DNA of 64,000 nt from Marinobacterium sp. xm-d-530 (GTDB taxonomy: Bacteria; Pseudomonadota; Gammaproteobacteria; Pseudomonadales; Balneatricaceae), in contig NZ_WBYM01000001.1 in NCBI RefSeq assembly GCF_013283365.1, positions 62,001 to 126,000 on the forward strand, read 5' to 3'. The notes under the pieces are model-generated. The model saw only the letters and a program-made list of their open reading frames with translations. It was not told where the DNA came from and made no database searches. Positions 1 to 8,644 of this stretch are shown here, piece after piece. Every line of letters starts with the position of its first letter. The first letter of the stretch is position 1. Both the position numbers and the translations under genes were made by a program.

Positions 1-53
1 CTCTAGGGTATATTCGAACTCAATCAATCTGTGCCATCTTAACTATGCGGGTG

Positions 54-1043
54 TTAGGACAGACTACCGCTTGTACTATAAGAGTCAATAATGACATCGG
101 CCAATTCATTGGCACTCTTCCAAGCTCCTGCCAAACCGGGCTCATTAATCCAGTCTCCACAGGCGCCAATCGAAAGTTCAGCATCCCACAAAGGTTCCGT
201 TAATTGAGCACTCTGCAGAGTTCGACTGTAGAGCCAACGGTGAATTTTTGAGGCGCTAGGCTCTATCGATTCACCCAGCCAATCAGACAATAAGCCCTCT
301 ATTTTTTTCAGCAGAGCCCCCCGATCATCATCAATGTGTGATTCGCTCCAAGATTCACGCATTTCAACTCGAACCAACAGCCCCTCTCGGCCAGGTTTGT
401 CACTCTCGACCACGATACGGTAGAACTCTGGATGCTCTCCCTCAATCACAGAGACTCCGTCTAAGCGCGATGGTCGCGTCTCTAACTGAAACAGTGCAAT
501 CCAATTGGCTGAGGTTGCTGCTTGCTCAGCGCGATGAGCAAAGCGTGGTGAGGTTTCAAGAAGTGGCACCGCCTGTGGCGCGGGCGCGGCAACAACTACC
601 GCATCAAAATAGTCGATCAGTTCACCTTGATCATCTCGAATCAGTACACCCTGCTTATCGCTCCACACGACACCTATACGGGTTTCAGTGTGTAGAGTAG
701 TACCTTTGAGAAGTTCACGAGTAAACAGACTGTTACGACCCGCGCCGATCTTGTACTCAACGGACTCATGTTGTGTGAGGCTAAAATCCGAGCGCGTGGT
801 ACTCCAGGTCTCAATCACACCGGTGTCGACATAGGCATTTAAGAAACGCTCAAACTCGCTGGAACAGCCATCTAGATAGGGAGCACCTAGATCAGCAGAG
901 AGTTGACCCACGCGAGAAGAGGCTAAACGCCCACCCGTTCCTCGTGATTTCTCAAACAGATCAACAGTAAAACCTGAAGTGGTCAGTCTATTGGCGAGTG
1001 TAGCACCGGCTAAACCAGCGCCGATAATAGCTATCCTTGGCAT
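54..1043 (-). CDS. NAD(P)/FAD-dependent oxidoreductase, renalase-like
   Basis: This 329-residue protein opens with a Rossmann fold for FAD: residues 4-20 carry GAGLAG (8-13), followed by an acidic strand end (LFEKS) and a GTGGR segment. The C-terminal part keeps the CGDW...GAW flavin-contact pattern of the COG3380/renalase-like amine-oxidase superfamily. It is probably a soluble flavoprotein; the substrate cannot be read from the sequence. It lies 7 nt downstream of the glutathione peroxidase gene on the same strand, so the two are probably co-transcribed. The family is fairly secure, the reaction is not. Confidence 0.8.
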   Translation of the reverse strand: MPRIAIIGAGLAGATLANRLTTSGFTVDLFEKSRGTGGRLASSRVGQLSADLGAPYLDGCSSEFERFLNAYVDTGVIETWSTTRSDFSLTQHESVEYKIGAGRNSLFTRELLKGTTLHTETRIGVVWSDKQGVLIRDDQGELIDYFDAVVVAAPAPQAVPLLETSPRFAHRAEQAATSANWIALFQLETRPSRLDGVSVIEGEHPEFYRIVVESDKPGREGLLVRVEMRESWSESHIDDDRGALLKKIEGLLSDWLGESIEPSASKIHRWLYSRTLQSAQLTEPLWDAELSIGACGDWINEPGLAGAWKSANELADVIIDSYSTSGSLS

Positions 1044-1050
1044 ATTGATC

Positions 1051-1614
1051 CTATGAATTGGGCTCTACCGCAATGGCCTTTTCAACGGTATTAATGAAGC
1101 CTCTGTTTTCGGGCGATGTGACACTTGAGTAGACATCAATGACTTTACCATCACGGCCAATCAGGTACTTGTAGAAATTCCATTTCGGGGCGGTTCCTGT
1201 CGCAGCAATCAAATCCGCCCATAGAGGGCTCGCTTGATCCCCACGAACCACTGACTTCTCAAACATCGGGAACTTAACACCGTAAGTTAAACGACAAAAC
1301 TCTCTGATCTGCCCCTCCTCACGATACTCCTGATTGGCGAAATCACCGCTAGGGAAACCTAACACTGCAAAGCCTTGGTCTTTGTACTTAGCATGCATCG
1401 CTTCAAGACCTTCATACTGCCCGGTAAAACCACACTTACTGGCTGTATTGACGATCAAGACCACTTTGTCTTTGTACTCTTCGCAGAGGTTGACCTCTTT
1501 TTCACCGGCTAGCTCACGAACGGTATGATTCAGCACGTTAGTGCAAGTATCAGCTGAGGCTGTTTTAAAGCCAAAAACGGCTGCCAGTAGGGTTAATATT
1601 TTCATAAGCTTCAT
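1051..1614 (-). CDS. Glutathione peroxidase family protein, exported
   Basis: This 187-residue thiol peroxidase begins with a hydrophobic signal-like segment (residues 4-20, ending near ASA-D), so it probably acts in the periplasm. The GPx hallmarks are the peroxidatic Cys61 in NTASKCGFT, Gln95 and Trp145 in WNFYKYLI, which together give the Cys/Gln/Trp active-site set; Cys107 is a candidate resolving cysteine. It uses cysteine rather than selenocysteine, and such bacterial members often take electrons from thioredoxin. It is the first gene of a likely two-gene operon with the flavoprotein downstream. Confidence 0.85.
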   Translation of the reverse strand: MKLMKILTLLAAVFGFKTASADTCTNVLNHTVRELAGEKEVNLCEEYKDKVVLIVNTASKCGFTGQYEGLEAMHAKYKDQGFAVLGFPSGDFANQEYREEGQIREFCRLTYGVKFPMFEKSVVRGDQASPLWADLIAATGTAPKWNFYKYLIGRDGKVIDVYSSVTSPENRGFINTVEKAIAVEPNS

Positions 1615-1685
1615 TGTGCGCCTCGGTGTTGATTTTTACTTCAATATTTACGCTCAGATAGAGGTTTCGGATGACCGATACAGAG

Positions 1686-1809
1686 GATGACAGGTTGAAA
1701 CCTGTTAAGTACACGGATGTGCTGTATGCGGTAATTGCAGGAGCAAATTACTGTCACCGGTGCTTTGAACTATCTACGGAGTAACCGTGACTGGCTTCAG
1801 CCTGTCATC
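1686..1809. repeat. Imperfect inverted repeat in the slyD upstream region
   Basis: The 317-bp gap between the peroxidase and slyD holds two 17-nt arms (1686-1702 and 1793-1809) that are reverse complements with two mismatches, sharing the core gatgacagg. Between them is a further small hairpin (gtaatt...aattac, about 1730-1751). A transcript from either strand could fold into a long hairpin. I see no coding frame in the gap. It could be a small repeat element, a regulatory leader or a remnant. The remaining bases up to 1931 presumably hold the slyD promoter. Confidence 0.5.
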
Positions 1810-1931
1810 GGCTCTTAGTCATCGGTGATTTACCCTACAACCTGCCCTTGTAGTTTGTTAGCATAGTCGCCTACATTCACGGAGCACTGCGATTCACTAA
1901 TGGTCTGCATCTCCAATATAAGGAGAGAAAG

Positions 1932-2414
1932 ATGCAAATCGCTGACAAAACTGTTGTCTCTATTCACTACACTCTTACCAATGCTCTGGGCGAGACGATT
2001 GATAGCTCTGTAGGACAGGATCCTCTTGTCTACCTACAAGGTGCTCAAAACATCATTCCCGGTCTAGAAAACGCCCTAACTGGTAAAGCGGTTGGTGATG
2101 CACTTCAGGTTACCGTTGAACCGGCTGAAGGCTATGGCGAGATTCGTGATGAATTGATCCAAGAAGTTGATCGCAGCGCGTTCCAAGGCGTTGATGATAT
2201 CGATGTTGGCATGCAGTTTATGGCTCAAACACCTTGGGGGGAGCAGCCTGTAACCGTTGTTAAAGTTGAAGGCGACCAGATCACTCTTGATGGCAACCAC
2301 CAGCTTGCTGGTGAAACGCTCAACTTTGATGTTGAAGTGGTTGAAGTACGTGAAGCAACCGCTGAAGAAGTTGAGCACGGTCATGTTCATGGAGCTGGCG
2401 GTCACCACCACTAA
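1932..2414 (+). CDS. slyD: FKBP-type peptidyl-prolyl cis-trans isomerase SlyD
   Basis: This 160-residue cytoplasmic FKBP has an inserted chaperone flap, as in SlyD: the FKBP half covers residues 1-70 and about 125-145, with the insert between. GLENALTGKAVGD and the acid-rich VEVREATAEEVEHGH segment match SlyD closely. The C-terminus is a shortened metal-binding tail (HGHVHGAGGHHH) in place of the long His/Cys tail of E. coli SlyD. The expected roles are proline isomerisation, chaperoning and nickel/metal handling. The start is fixed by an aaggagag ribosome site just upstream, and a strong terminator follows. Confidence 0.92.
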   Translation: MQIADKTVVSIHYTLTNALGETIDSSVGQDPLVYLQGAQNIIPGLENALTGKAVGDALQVTVEPAEGYGEIRDELIQEVDRSAFQGVDDIDVGMQFMAQTPWGEQPVTVVKVEGDQITLDGNHQLAGETLNFDVEVVEVREATAEEVEHGHVHGAGGHHH

Positions 2415-2434
2415 TCCACCATCGATCTAACATT

Positions 2435-2466
2435 AAAAAAGCCGAGTTAAGTAACTCGGCTTTTTT
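2435..2466 (+). terminator. Rho-independent terminator of slyD
   Basis: A nine-base stem (gccgagtta / taactcggc) with a 2-nt gap is followed by six T residues and preceded by six A residues, 20 nt after the slyD stop. The A-run means it could also work on the other strand. Confidence 0.9.
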
Positions 2467-2472
2467 GTGATT

Positions 2473-2753
2473 GTTGCAAGGGAACCTGCGAACAAGTCCA
2501 TAGTATCTCAGCGAGACCTGAAATGTGCAGATACAAGGCGCTTCTCGCCGCTAATGGCCGTAGCCCTTAGCAAGAGGAGCAACGCCGTAGATGCATATTG
2601 CAGGCCACGCCCTTGGGGGCTTACAGTCAAATCCACCCTCTGTGTTGCGCTTTCTTGACTTAGCCCGCTAGGCCTTCGAAACCACGCCTTGATGATGAAT
2701 TCGACTGTAAGCCTGAGATGCCATGGACTTATTCGCAGGTTCCCTAGAGCAAC
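2473..2753. mobile_element. MITE-like element with about 40-bp terminal inverted repeats
   Basis: The 351-bp gap between slyD and the amtB stop is largely one structured unit. The left arm 2473-2511 and right arm 2713-2753 are near-perfect reverse complements (core gggaacctgcgaa). A second nested pair, ggcttacagtc at 2618-2628 and gactgtaagcc at 2703-2713, abuts the right arm. The inside has no credible open frame. This is the architecture of a non-autonomous transposable element moved by a transposase elsewhere. I could not define a clear target-site duplication, and I do not know the family. Confidence 0.7.
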
Positions 2754-2765
2754 GGGATCAATCGC

Positions 2766-3980
2766 TTATTTGCGATCATCCGAAGTGGCTTCGATACGGT
2801 GAATACTTAGATCCGCACCACGGAACTCGTCCTCTTCATCCAGACGGATGCCCGCTACTGCATTCACAATACCGTAAACCAGGAAGCCACCGATCAAGGC
2901 CACTGCGATACCTGCAAGAGTACCCACAACCTGAGCACCTAGGCTTACGCCACCAAGACCGCCTAGTGCTTGGCTACCGAAGATACCTGCTGCAATACCA
3001 CCCCAGGCGCCACATAGACCGTGTAGAGGCCATACACCCAGTACGTCATCGATCTTCCACTTATTCTGAGCCAGTGTGAACAGCCAAACAAATAGTGCAC
3101 CGGCAATACCACCTACAAACAGCGAGCCAATTGGGTGTAGAACGTCAGAACCAGCACAGATCGCAACAAGACCCGCAAGCGGACCGTTGTGAATGAAGCC
3201 TGGGTCGTTCTTACCAAGAAGGGTCGCAACGATGATGCCGCCGACCATTGCCATCAAGCTGTTGACTGCAACCAGACCAGAGATACCGTCCAGTGTTTGA
3301 GCCGACATCACGTTGAAGCCGAACCAACCGATACATAGGATCCATGCACCTAGAGCGAGGAATGGAATGTTTGATGGTGGGAACGCCACAACACGATCGT
3401 TACGGTAACGACCTTTACGTGAACCTAGAACCAAAACAGCCGCTAGGCCGATCCAACCACCGACACCGTGGACTACGACAGAACCAGCGAAGTCGTGGAA
3501 GCCTGCACCAAAGGTCTCTTCAAGCCAGCCCTGGAAACCGAAGTTACCGTTCCAGATGATGCCCTCGAAGAACGGGTAGACTAGACCCACACAGAGTGCA
3601 GCTGCGATAAGCATTGGGTAGAAGCGAGCACGCTCAGCCACACCACCCGAGATAATTGCAGGAATCGCTGCCGCAAAGGTCATTAGGAAGAAGAATTTCA
3701 CCAACTCATAGCCGTTACCTTCCGCTAAAGTGGCTGCATCGGCAAAGAAGGTGACGTCGTAGGCAATCCAGTAGCCAACAAAGAAGTAGACCACTGCAGA
3801 GAAACCGAAGTCGGTCATGATCTTAACCAGTGCGTTGACCTGGTTTTTATGACGGACAGTACCTACCTCAAGGAATGCGAAGCCAGCATGCATCGCGAAT
3901 ACCATGATGGCACCCATCAAAATGAATAGTGTATTGGAACTTTGTACCAGTGTTTCAACGGCACTGTTGATCGTTTCCAC
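2766..3980 (-). CDS. amtB: Ammonium transporter Amt
   Basis: This polytopic membrane protein of about 404 residues has roughly eleven hydrophobic helices and conducts ammonium into the cell. Family signatures include FAFLEVGTVRHKNQVN, the first pore histidine in VVVHGVGGW and the second in WPLHGLCGAWGG. The frame extends upstream to a TTG, but a gaggag ribosome site sits just before the GTG at 3980, so I take GTG as the start. No glnK (PII) gene is next to it, although that is the usual partner. Two NtrC-like palindromes precede it. Confidence 0.93.
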   Translation of the reverse strand: METINSAVETLVQSSNTLFILMGAIMVFAMHAGFAFLEVGTVRHKNQVNALVKIMTDFGFSAVVYFFVGYWIAYDVTFFADAATLAEGNGYELVKFFFLMTFAAAIPAIISGGVAERARFYPMLIAAALCVGLVYPFFEGIIWNGNFGFQGWLEETFGAGFHDFAGSVVVHGVGGWIGLAAVLVLGSRKGRYRNDRVVAFPPSNIPFLALGAWILCIGWFGFNVMSAQTLDGISGLVAVNSLMAMVGGIIVATLLGKNDPGFIHNGPLAGLVAICAGSDVLHPIGSLFVGGIAGALFVWLFTLAQNKWKIDDVLGVWPLHGLCGAWGGIAAGIFGSQALGGLGGVSLGAQVVGTLAGIAVALIGGFLVYGIVNAVAGIRLDEEDEFRGADLSIHRIEATSDDRK

Positions 3981-4007
3981 CCTTAATCTCCTCAAATTGC
4001 TTAGAAA

Positions 4008-4054
4008 TGCACATATAGGGTGCAGCTCTATATTTCATGCACACTTTTGGTGCA
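4008..4054 (-). promoter_or_regulatory. Two NtrC-type palindromes upstream of amtB
   Basis: Two 17-bp sites of identical format, TGCAC-N7-GTGCA, lie at 4008-4024 and 4038-4054, centred 30 bp apart. This is the layout of enteric NtrC boxes such as those of glnA. They sit 28 and 58 nt upstream of the amtB GTG. I did not find a fully convincing sigma-54 promoter: the best candidate, about 4154-4170 on the minus strand, lacks one of the invariant -24 GG bases and lies upstream of both boxes. Confidence 0.5.
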
Positions 4055-4224
4055 TTTAATGACTATGCGATGAGTTTTAGACGGCTTAATAAAAAAAGAT
4101 AAAATGTTTTTTCTATCTACTTTCAATAACTTAAAAACTAATCACTCACTTTCAGCAAACTCCGTGCTGCAAGACTGTGCATTAGTTAGCAAGTAGCGTA
4201 CCAACTTTGGGCATTAAACGAATT

Positions 4225-6399
4225 TTATGCCTTATGGCGGATCTCAAAGCTGAAGTGAATCTTCGAGTTACGTTTGAAATCAGGATCAATCGTACGATGA
4301 GATGTATCCACAATCTCAAAAGCGTCGAGCTGCTCGTAGTCCAACTTAAAACGACGATAGTTATTTGAAAAGATCAGAAGACCACCGGGTTCAAGCAACG
4401 CCATTGCCCCTTTAATCAGCATGACGTGATCACGCTGCACATCTAGGATGTCAGTCATTCTCTTAGAGTTAGAGAAGGTCGGTGGATCCATAAAGATGAG
4501 ATCGAAGGTCTCTGAACGAGGGCGATCAAGCCACTGGATACAGTCCGCTTGAACGAAATCAGCACGTTTAGCATCCAGTTTGTTCAGTTCAAAATTGCGT
4601 CGGGCCCAATCGAGGTAGGTTGCCGACATATCGACACTGGTCGTGCTGATCGCACCACCGGCAGCCGCATGGACACTGGCGGTAGCGGTGTAACAGAAAA
4701 GATTTAGGAAACGTTTACCCTTAGCGAGAGACTGAATCTGTTGCCTAACAGGACGATGGTCTAGGAAAAGACCTGTATCTAGGTAATCTCTTAGGTTGAC
4801 CTCGAACAGACAGCCATACTCTTGTACCGTCAGCGTCTCACCCTGTTCAGTTTGTCGTTGATACTGATCGCTGCCCTGCTGACGCTTGCGTTGTTTCAAT
4901 ACAATCGAGTCTGTGCCCAAAGCAAACACTCTTCCTACAACGGCCATCACATCTTGAAGTCGCTTAAAGGCCTTTACAGGATCGACTTTCGCAGGCGGCG
5001 CATACTCCTGAACCACAATCTGATCAGCGTATTGATCGATAGCGACCGCGTACTCTGGCAAATCAGCGTCATAGACTCGGTATGCCTCAACTGACTCACG
5101 TTTCACCCACTTAGAGAGCTGTTTAAGATTTTTCTTAAGTCGGTTCTCTAACATCAGCGCCCCTTCAGATAGAGATGCACTATCTTGGTGCACAACATCC
5201 AAATTGGAATCTGCACTGTTTTGCGGCACACCCTCTTGTGGGTAGACAGTAAAAAGCAGTAATTGACTGGGCAGTGCGCCATTAAAGAGCTTGTAGAGCT
5301 TGTCTGCACGCAGCCCCATCACCTTGCCAAGCTCAGGGTTTGAAGTGAACACACCCACACGCCAGTGATGCGCTTGGGCTTTTAAGAAATCACCCAGCTG
5401 GCTATACAAAAATCTTAGGCTTGAACGATCACCCAATCGTTCGCCATATGGAGGGTTAGTAATTAACAACCCTTTATCTTCTGGCGTTGGAAGTGACAAG
5501 CTGGCCAGATCACAACGTTCAAAATGGACGAGTGACTCGACACCTAAGGCTTGAGCGTTGTTGTTTGCACGCTGCAGAACGCTCGAATCAGCATCAAAAC
5601 CACTTAATCGAGGGTAACCCTCTCTGTTTAGCCCTGCTTCACGGCGCTGTTTTGCATCTTGGTAGATCTCTTGCCAGATAGACGGCTGGTGTTGGCACCA
5701 ACGATCAAAGCCCCAGCGACGACGTAACAGACCCGGCGCAATATCAGCCATCATCAATGCCGCTTCAGTGATTAAGGTTCCAGAACCACACATAGGATCA
5801 AATAGCTGTTTAAAGTCACCTTGATTGGGCCAACCCGCACGCATCAATAACGCTACTGCAAGGTTCTCTTTAAGCGGCGCAGCGCCGGTTTGAAGTCGGT
5901 ATCCACGGCGGTGCAGACTCTCACCCGATAGATCAATTGCTACCTGAGCTGTCGTTCTGCGCAGATGAACGTTGATGCGCAGATCAGGGTACTGTTTGGC
6001 AACAGAGGGACGACTGCCGGTCTCTTCACGAACGGAGTCAACAATCGCATCTTTCACTTTAAGAGCGCCAAAGTGGGTGTTATTAATCGACTCATTACGG
6101 CCGTTAAAATCAACGGCTAGAGTCCCCTCAGCCCGGATGTGCTCCAGCCAATTAATCGACTTAATGTCGTTATAGAGAGCTTCTGTCGAGGTCGCATCAG
6201 CCTCTTTCAAGAGCAGCAGTACTCGGTTTGCAAGACGTGACCACAAACAGATCGTGTAGGCTGTGGCGAGATCACCCTCTACCTGAACCCCTGCTTGAGT
6301 CTCTTTTAACCCCTCTATACCGATCGACTTCAACTCGGCTAGCAGTAGAGACTCAACGCCCTTAGGGCAGGTAACGAATAGTTTCATTTCAACACTCAA
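4225..6399 (-). CDS. rlmL: Bifunctional 23S rRNA methyltransferase RlmKL
   Basis: This 724-residue fusion enzyme methylates 23S rRNA at G2445 (m2G) and G2069 (m7G). The N-terminal half has a THUMP region (about 45-155) and an SAM-dependent N2-guanine methyltransferase domain with FDPMCGSGTL and NPPYGERLG. The C-terminal half (about 450 onward) carries the second Rossmann methyltransferase with LNLFCYTAT and DPPTFSNSKR. The length matches gammaproteobacterial RlmKL. It is a single-gene unit divergent from rmf, with AT-rich sequence between. Confidence 0.95.
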   Translation of the reverse strand: MSVEMKLFVTCPKGVESLLLAELKSIGIEGLKETQAGVQVEGDLATAYTICLWSRLANRVLLLLKEADATSTEALYNDIKSINWLEHIRAEGTLAVDFNGRNESINNTHFGALKVKDAIVDSVREETGSRPSVAKQYPDLRINVHLRRTTAQVAIDLSGESLHRRGYRLQTGAAPLKENLAVALLMRAGWPNQGDFKQLFDPMCGSGTLITEAALMMADIAPGLLRRRWGFDRWCQHQPSIWQEIYQDAKQRREAGLNREGYPRLSGFDADSSVLQRANNNAQALGVESLVHFERCDLASLSLPTPEDKGLLITNPPYGERLGDRSSLRFLYSQLGDFLKAQAHHWRVGVFTSNPELGKVMGLRADKLYKLFNGALPSQLLLFTVYPQEGVPQNSADSNLDVVHQDSASLSEGALMLENRLKKNLKQLSKWVKRESVEAYRVYDADLPEYAVAIDQYADQIVVQEYAPPAKVDPVKAFKRLQDVMAVVGRVFALGTDSIVLKQRKRQQGSDQYQRQTEQGETLTVQEYGCLFEVNLRDYLDTGLFLDHRPVRQQIQSLAKGKRFLNLFCYTATASVHAAAGGAISTTSVDMSATYLDWARRNFELNKLDAKRADFVQADCIQWLDRPRSETFDLIFMDPPTFSNSKRMTDILDVQRDHVMLIKGAMALLEPGGLLIFSNNYRRFKLDYEQLDAFEIVDTSHRTIDPDFKRNSKIHFSFEIRHKA

Positions 6400-6662
6400 T
6401 TTGGTTAACGCCGAATGAAATGAAAAATTTTCATCCGCTATATTGTCCCTATTTTAAAGCATTACGCTTCATCTGTAAGTTACTGATTCAGCCGACTTTG
6501 CTGCTGAAGCGAAAAGGTTAAATCTATTAGAAGGGGAATTTAAATTGAGCAATACAATTACTTTAAATTGCCAATCTGGTCTATTACTAAACTGTGACTA
6601 CCAATTGTTGTCGCCAAAACATCACTGCGAAAGCAGATACTCACTCAATACGAGGCGTATAT
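6400..6662. promoter_or_regulatory. Divergent rlmKL / rmf promoter region
   Basis: This 263-bp intergenic region is AT-rich and includes the short palindrome atgaaaaattttcat at about 6419-6433, near the rlmKL start. It must hold both promoters. I could not pin the hexamers with confidence. The rmf leader also carries an in-frame upstream ATG extension that I regard as untranslated. Confidence 0.45.
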
Positions 6663-6869
6663 ATGAAAAGACAAAAACGAGAACGTAGCAATTCACTATA
6701 CAAACGCGGTTTTACTGCCGGACTGGAGGGTAAATCACAGTCAGATTGTCCGGTATCTACGACAGACTTACGCAGCCACTGGATGACAGGATGGCGCGAA
6801 GGGCGAGAAGCCCACTGGAATGGCCAATCAGGTGTTTCAGCGATACAGGTCAATCCAAGTTATCACTAA
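6663..6869 (+). CDS. rmf: Ribosome modulation factor RMF
   Basis: This 68-residue basic protein begins MKRQKRERSNSLYKRGF and contains CP...DLRSHWMTGWREG, which align directly with E. coli RMF (55 residues). RMF binds 70S ribosomes in stationary phase and promotes inactive 100S dimers. The open frame extends 23 codons upstream, but the family start is the ATG at 6663. The C-terminus is about ten residues longer than in E. coli. A terminator follows at 6887, so it is probably monocistronic. Confidence 0.93.
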   Translation: MKRQKRERSNSLYKRGFTAGLEGKSQSDCPVSTTDLRSHWMTGWREGREAHWNGQSGVSAIQVNPSYH

Positions 6870-6886
6870 CAACATTTAATCAAGTA

Positions 6887-6918
6887 AGGCTCCTAATGAT
6901 ACCCATAGGAGCCTTTTT
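6887..6918 (+). terminator. Terminator after rmf
   Basis: An eight-base stem (aggctcct / aggagcct) is followed by a T-run, 17 nt after the rmf stop. Confidence 0.85.
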
Positions 6919-6968
6919 CGTTTTAAGATCCTCACTTCACAGTTAAACACCAATGTTAAGCAGAACGA

Positions 6969-7460
6969 ATGGAACAGATTTACTTCGCTGGAGGCTGCCT
7001 ATGGGGTGTCCAAGAGTTCATGAGGCATATTCCTGGCGTCATTAGCACGCAAGCAGGCCGAGCCAATGGCACGTCTAATAGGACAGACGCTGAGTACGAT
7101 GGCTATGCGGAGTGTGTACATATCGACTTCGATCCTGAACAGATAGCGCTAGGCGAGCTGATCGAGTGCTTGTTTGAAATAATCGATCCCTACAGCATCA
7201 ACCAACAAGGCCAAGATATTGGTCCCAAATACAGAACGGGGATCTACAGTCGAGAGCGCGAACACTTGGACGAGGCACACCGAATACTCAAAAGCCGCGA
7301 GGATTATAAACAGCTGACTATTGAGGTACTCCCCCTATCCAACTATGTCAAAAGTGATGACGAGCACCAGGACCGACTGACACGTCATCCCGAGGATCAT
7401 AGTTTATGCCACATCCCGCTAACACTGCTCTATAAATACAAAAAAGCCGCTAATCGATAG
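6969..7460 (+). CDS. msrA: Peptide-methionine (S)-S-oxide reductase MsrA, short variant
   Basis: This 163-residue protein reduces methionine-S-sulfoxide. Cys10 in FAGGCLWG is the catalytic cysteine (usual motif GCFWG), and DGYAECVHIDFDP and DPYSINQQGQDIGPKYRTGIY match the active-site and substrate-binding blocks of MsrA. The region after Cys10 reads GRANGT where many MsrA have GYAGG. The last codons and the stop lie inside the stem of the pyrD terminator (7445-7465). It stands alone between rmf and the convergent pyrD. Confidence 0.88.
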   Translation: MEQIYFAGGCLWGVQEFMRHIPGVISTQAGRANGTSNRTDAEYDGYAECVHIDFDPEQIALGELIECLFEIIDPYSINQQGQDIGPKYRTGIYSREREHLDEAHRILKSREDYKQLTIEVLPLSNYVKSDDEHQDRLTRHPEDHSLCHIPLTLLYKYKKAANR

Positions 7461-7466
7461 CGGCTA
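7440..7466 (-). terminator. pyrD terminator embedded in the msrA 3' end
   Basis: The perfect stem agccgcta / tagcggct (7445-7452, 7458-7465) has its T-run only on the minus-strand side, from the A-run at 7440-7445. It therefore terminates pyrD. The msrA stop codon TAG is part of the right arm. Confidence 0.8.
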
Positions 7467-7487
7467 TTCAGTGTCAAAGCGTTGAGC

Positions 7488-8525
7488 TTAACGGTGTCCC
7501 AACAAACGACGATCACGAATCGCCTCAGCCGCTTCAGTGATCAGTTTAGGACCACGGTAGATGAAGCCTGTGTAGACCTGAACCAAGCTAGCACCCGCCT
7601 CGATCTTCTCGACAGCGTCAAAACCTTCAGTGATACCACCAGCACCAATGATAGGCAAAGCACCATCCAACTCACGTGCCAAGATTTGGATAGCACGAGT
7701 CGATAGGTTGCGTACTGGAGCACCACTTAAACCACCCGCCTCTTTTGCAAATTCAGAGCTCTCTACACCACCTCGTTCAATGGTGGTATTGGTCGCAATC
7801 ACACCATCCATCTCGTAAGTTTTGAGAAGATTAGCGGTCGTTACGAAACCCTCTTCATCCATGTCGGGCGCAATTTTGATCGCGATCGGGACGTATTTGC
7901 CGTGAATACCTGCCAAGCGGGCCTGTTCATTCTTCAGCATGTCCAAAAGAAGGTTGAGACTATCACCCTGCTGAAGATCACGAAGACCCGGCGTGTTCGG
8001 GGAGGAGATGTTAACCGTAATATAAGTAGCGTAGGGGTAGACCTTACGCAGACAGATTAGGTAATCATCGGCCGCATTTTCATTAGGGGTATCTTTGTTC
8101 TTACCAATGTTGATACCCAGTACGCCTTTAAAGTTCGACGCCTCAACATTCTCGATCAGTCGATCTACACCCAGGTTATTAAACCCCATGCGATTGATGA
8201 TCGCGCTGTGCTCAGGTATGCGGAATAGACGGGGTTTAGGGTTGCCCGGTTGAGGACGAGGAGTCACGGTACCGACTTCAACAAAACCAAAACCCATAGC
8301 CGCCAAACCGTTAATAGCACCCGCATTCTTGTCCAGACCAGCCGCTAATCCAACGGGGTTTGGAAAACGAATGCCCATGACTTCTGTTGGTGCTTCCACC
8401 ATTTTCGCACCAAGAAGCTTCGGCATACCCAGATCGGCGGCCAAGTTCATACTGCTCAGTGCAAGGTCGTGAGACTTCTCGGCATCTAAGCGAAACATCA
8501 AAGAGCGGGCTAGGTCGTATAACAT
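7488..8525 (-). CDS. pyrD: Dihydroorotate dehydrogenase (quinone), class 2
   Basis: This 345-residue flavoenzyme oxidises dihydroorotate to orotate with quinone as acceptor in pyrimidine synthesis. It has the membrane-associating N-terminal helices of class 2 ([19 protein letters not shown]). Other signatures are [42 protein letters not shown], the catalytic serine region in [11 protein letters not shown], and the FMN site in IGAGGI. The length is normal. Its terminator overlaps msrA, and its promoter is back to back with the ion channel gene. Confidence 0.96.
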   Translation of the reverse strand: MLYDLARSLMFRLDAEKSHDLALSSMNLAADLGMPKLLGAKMVEAPTEVMGIRFPNPVGLAAGLDKNAGAINGLAAMGFGFVEVGTVTPRPQPGNPKPRLFRIPEHSAIINRMGFNNLGVDRLIENVEASNFKGVLGINIGKNKDTPNENAADDYLICLRKVYPYATYITVNISSPNTPGLRDLQQGDSLNLLLDMLKNEQARLAGIHGKYVPIAIKIAPDMDEEGFVTTANLLKTYEMDGVIATNTTIERGGVESSEFAKEAGGLSGAPVRNLSTRAIQILARELDGALPIIGAGGITEGFDAVEKIEAGASLVQVYTGFIYRGPKLITEAAEAIRDRRLLGHR

Positions 8526-8644
8526 GATTATCCAATCGAAATTTTAGTTGGGCGAATTATACAGAGTGGTCATTCTGAATGACAGTTTGCTTAAGTCACC
8601 GGTGTCATAAATAATATTCATCTATCTATTTAGGAGATCAACCG

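Noticed and set aside
2723-3079. Plus-strand open frame antisense to amtB
   Set aside because: Shadow of the amtB coding strand; composition is typical of an opposite-strand frame and there is no ribosome site.
4154-4170. Sigma-54 promoter for amtB
   Set aside because: It matches the -12 region but lacks the invariant -24 GG, and it would place both NtrC boxes downstream of the start.
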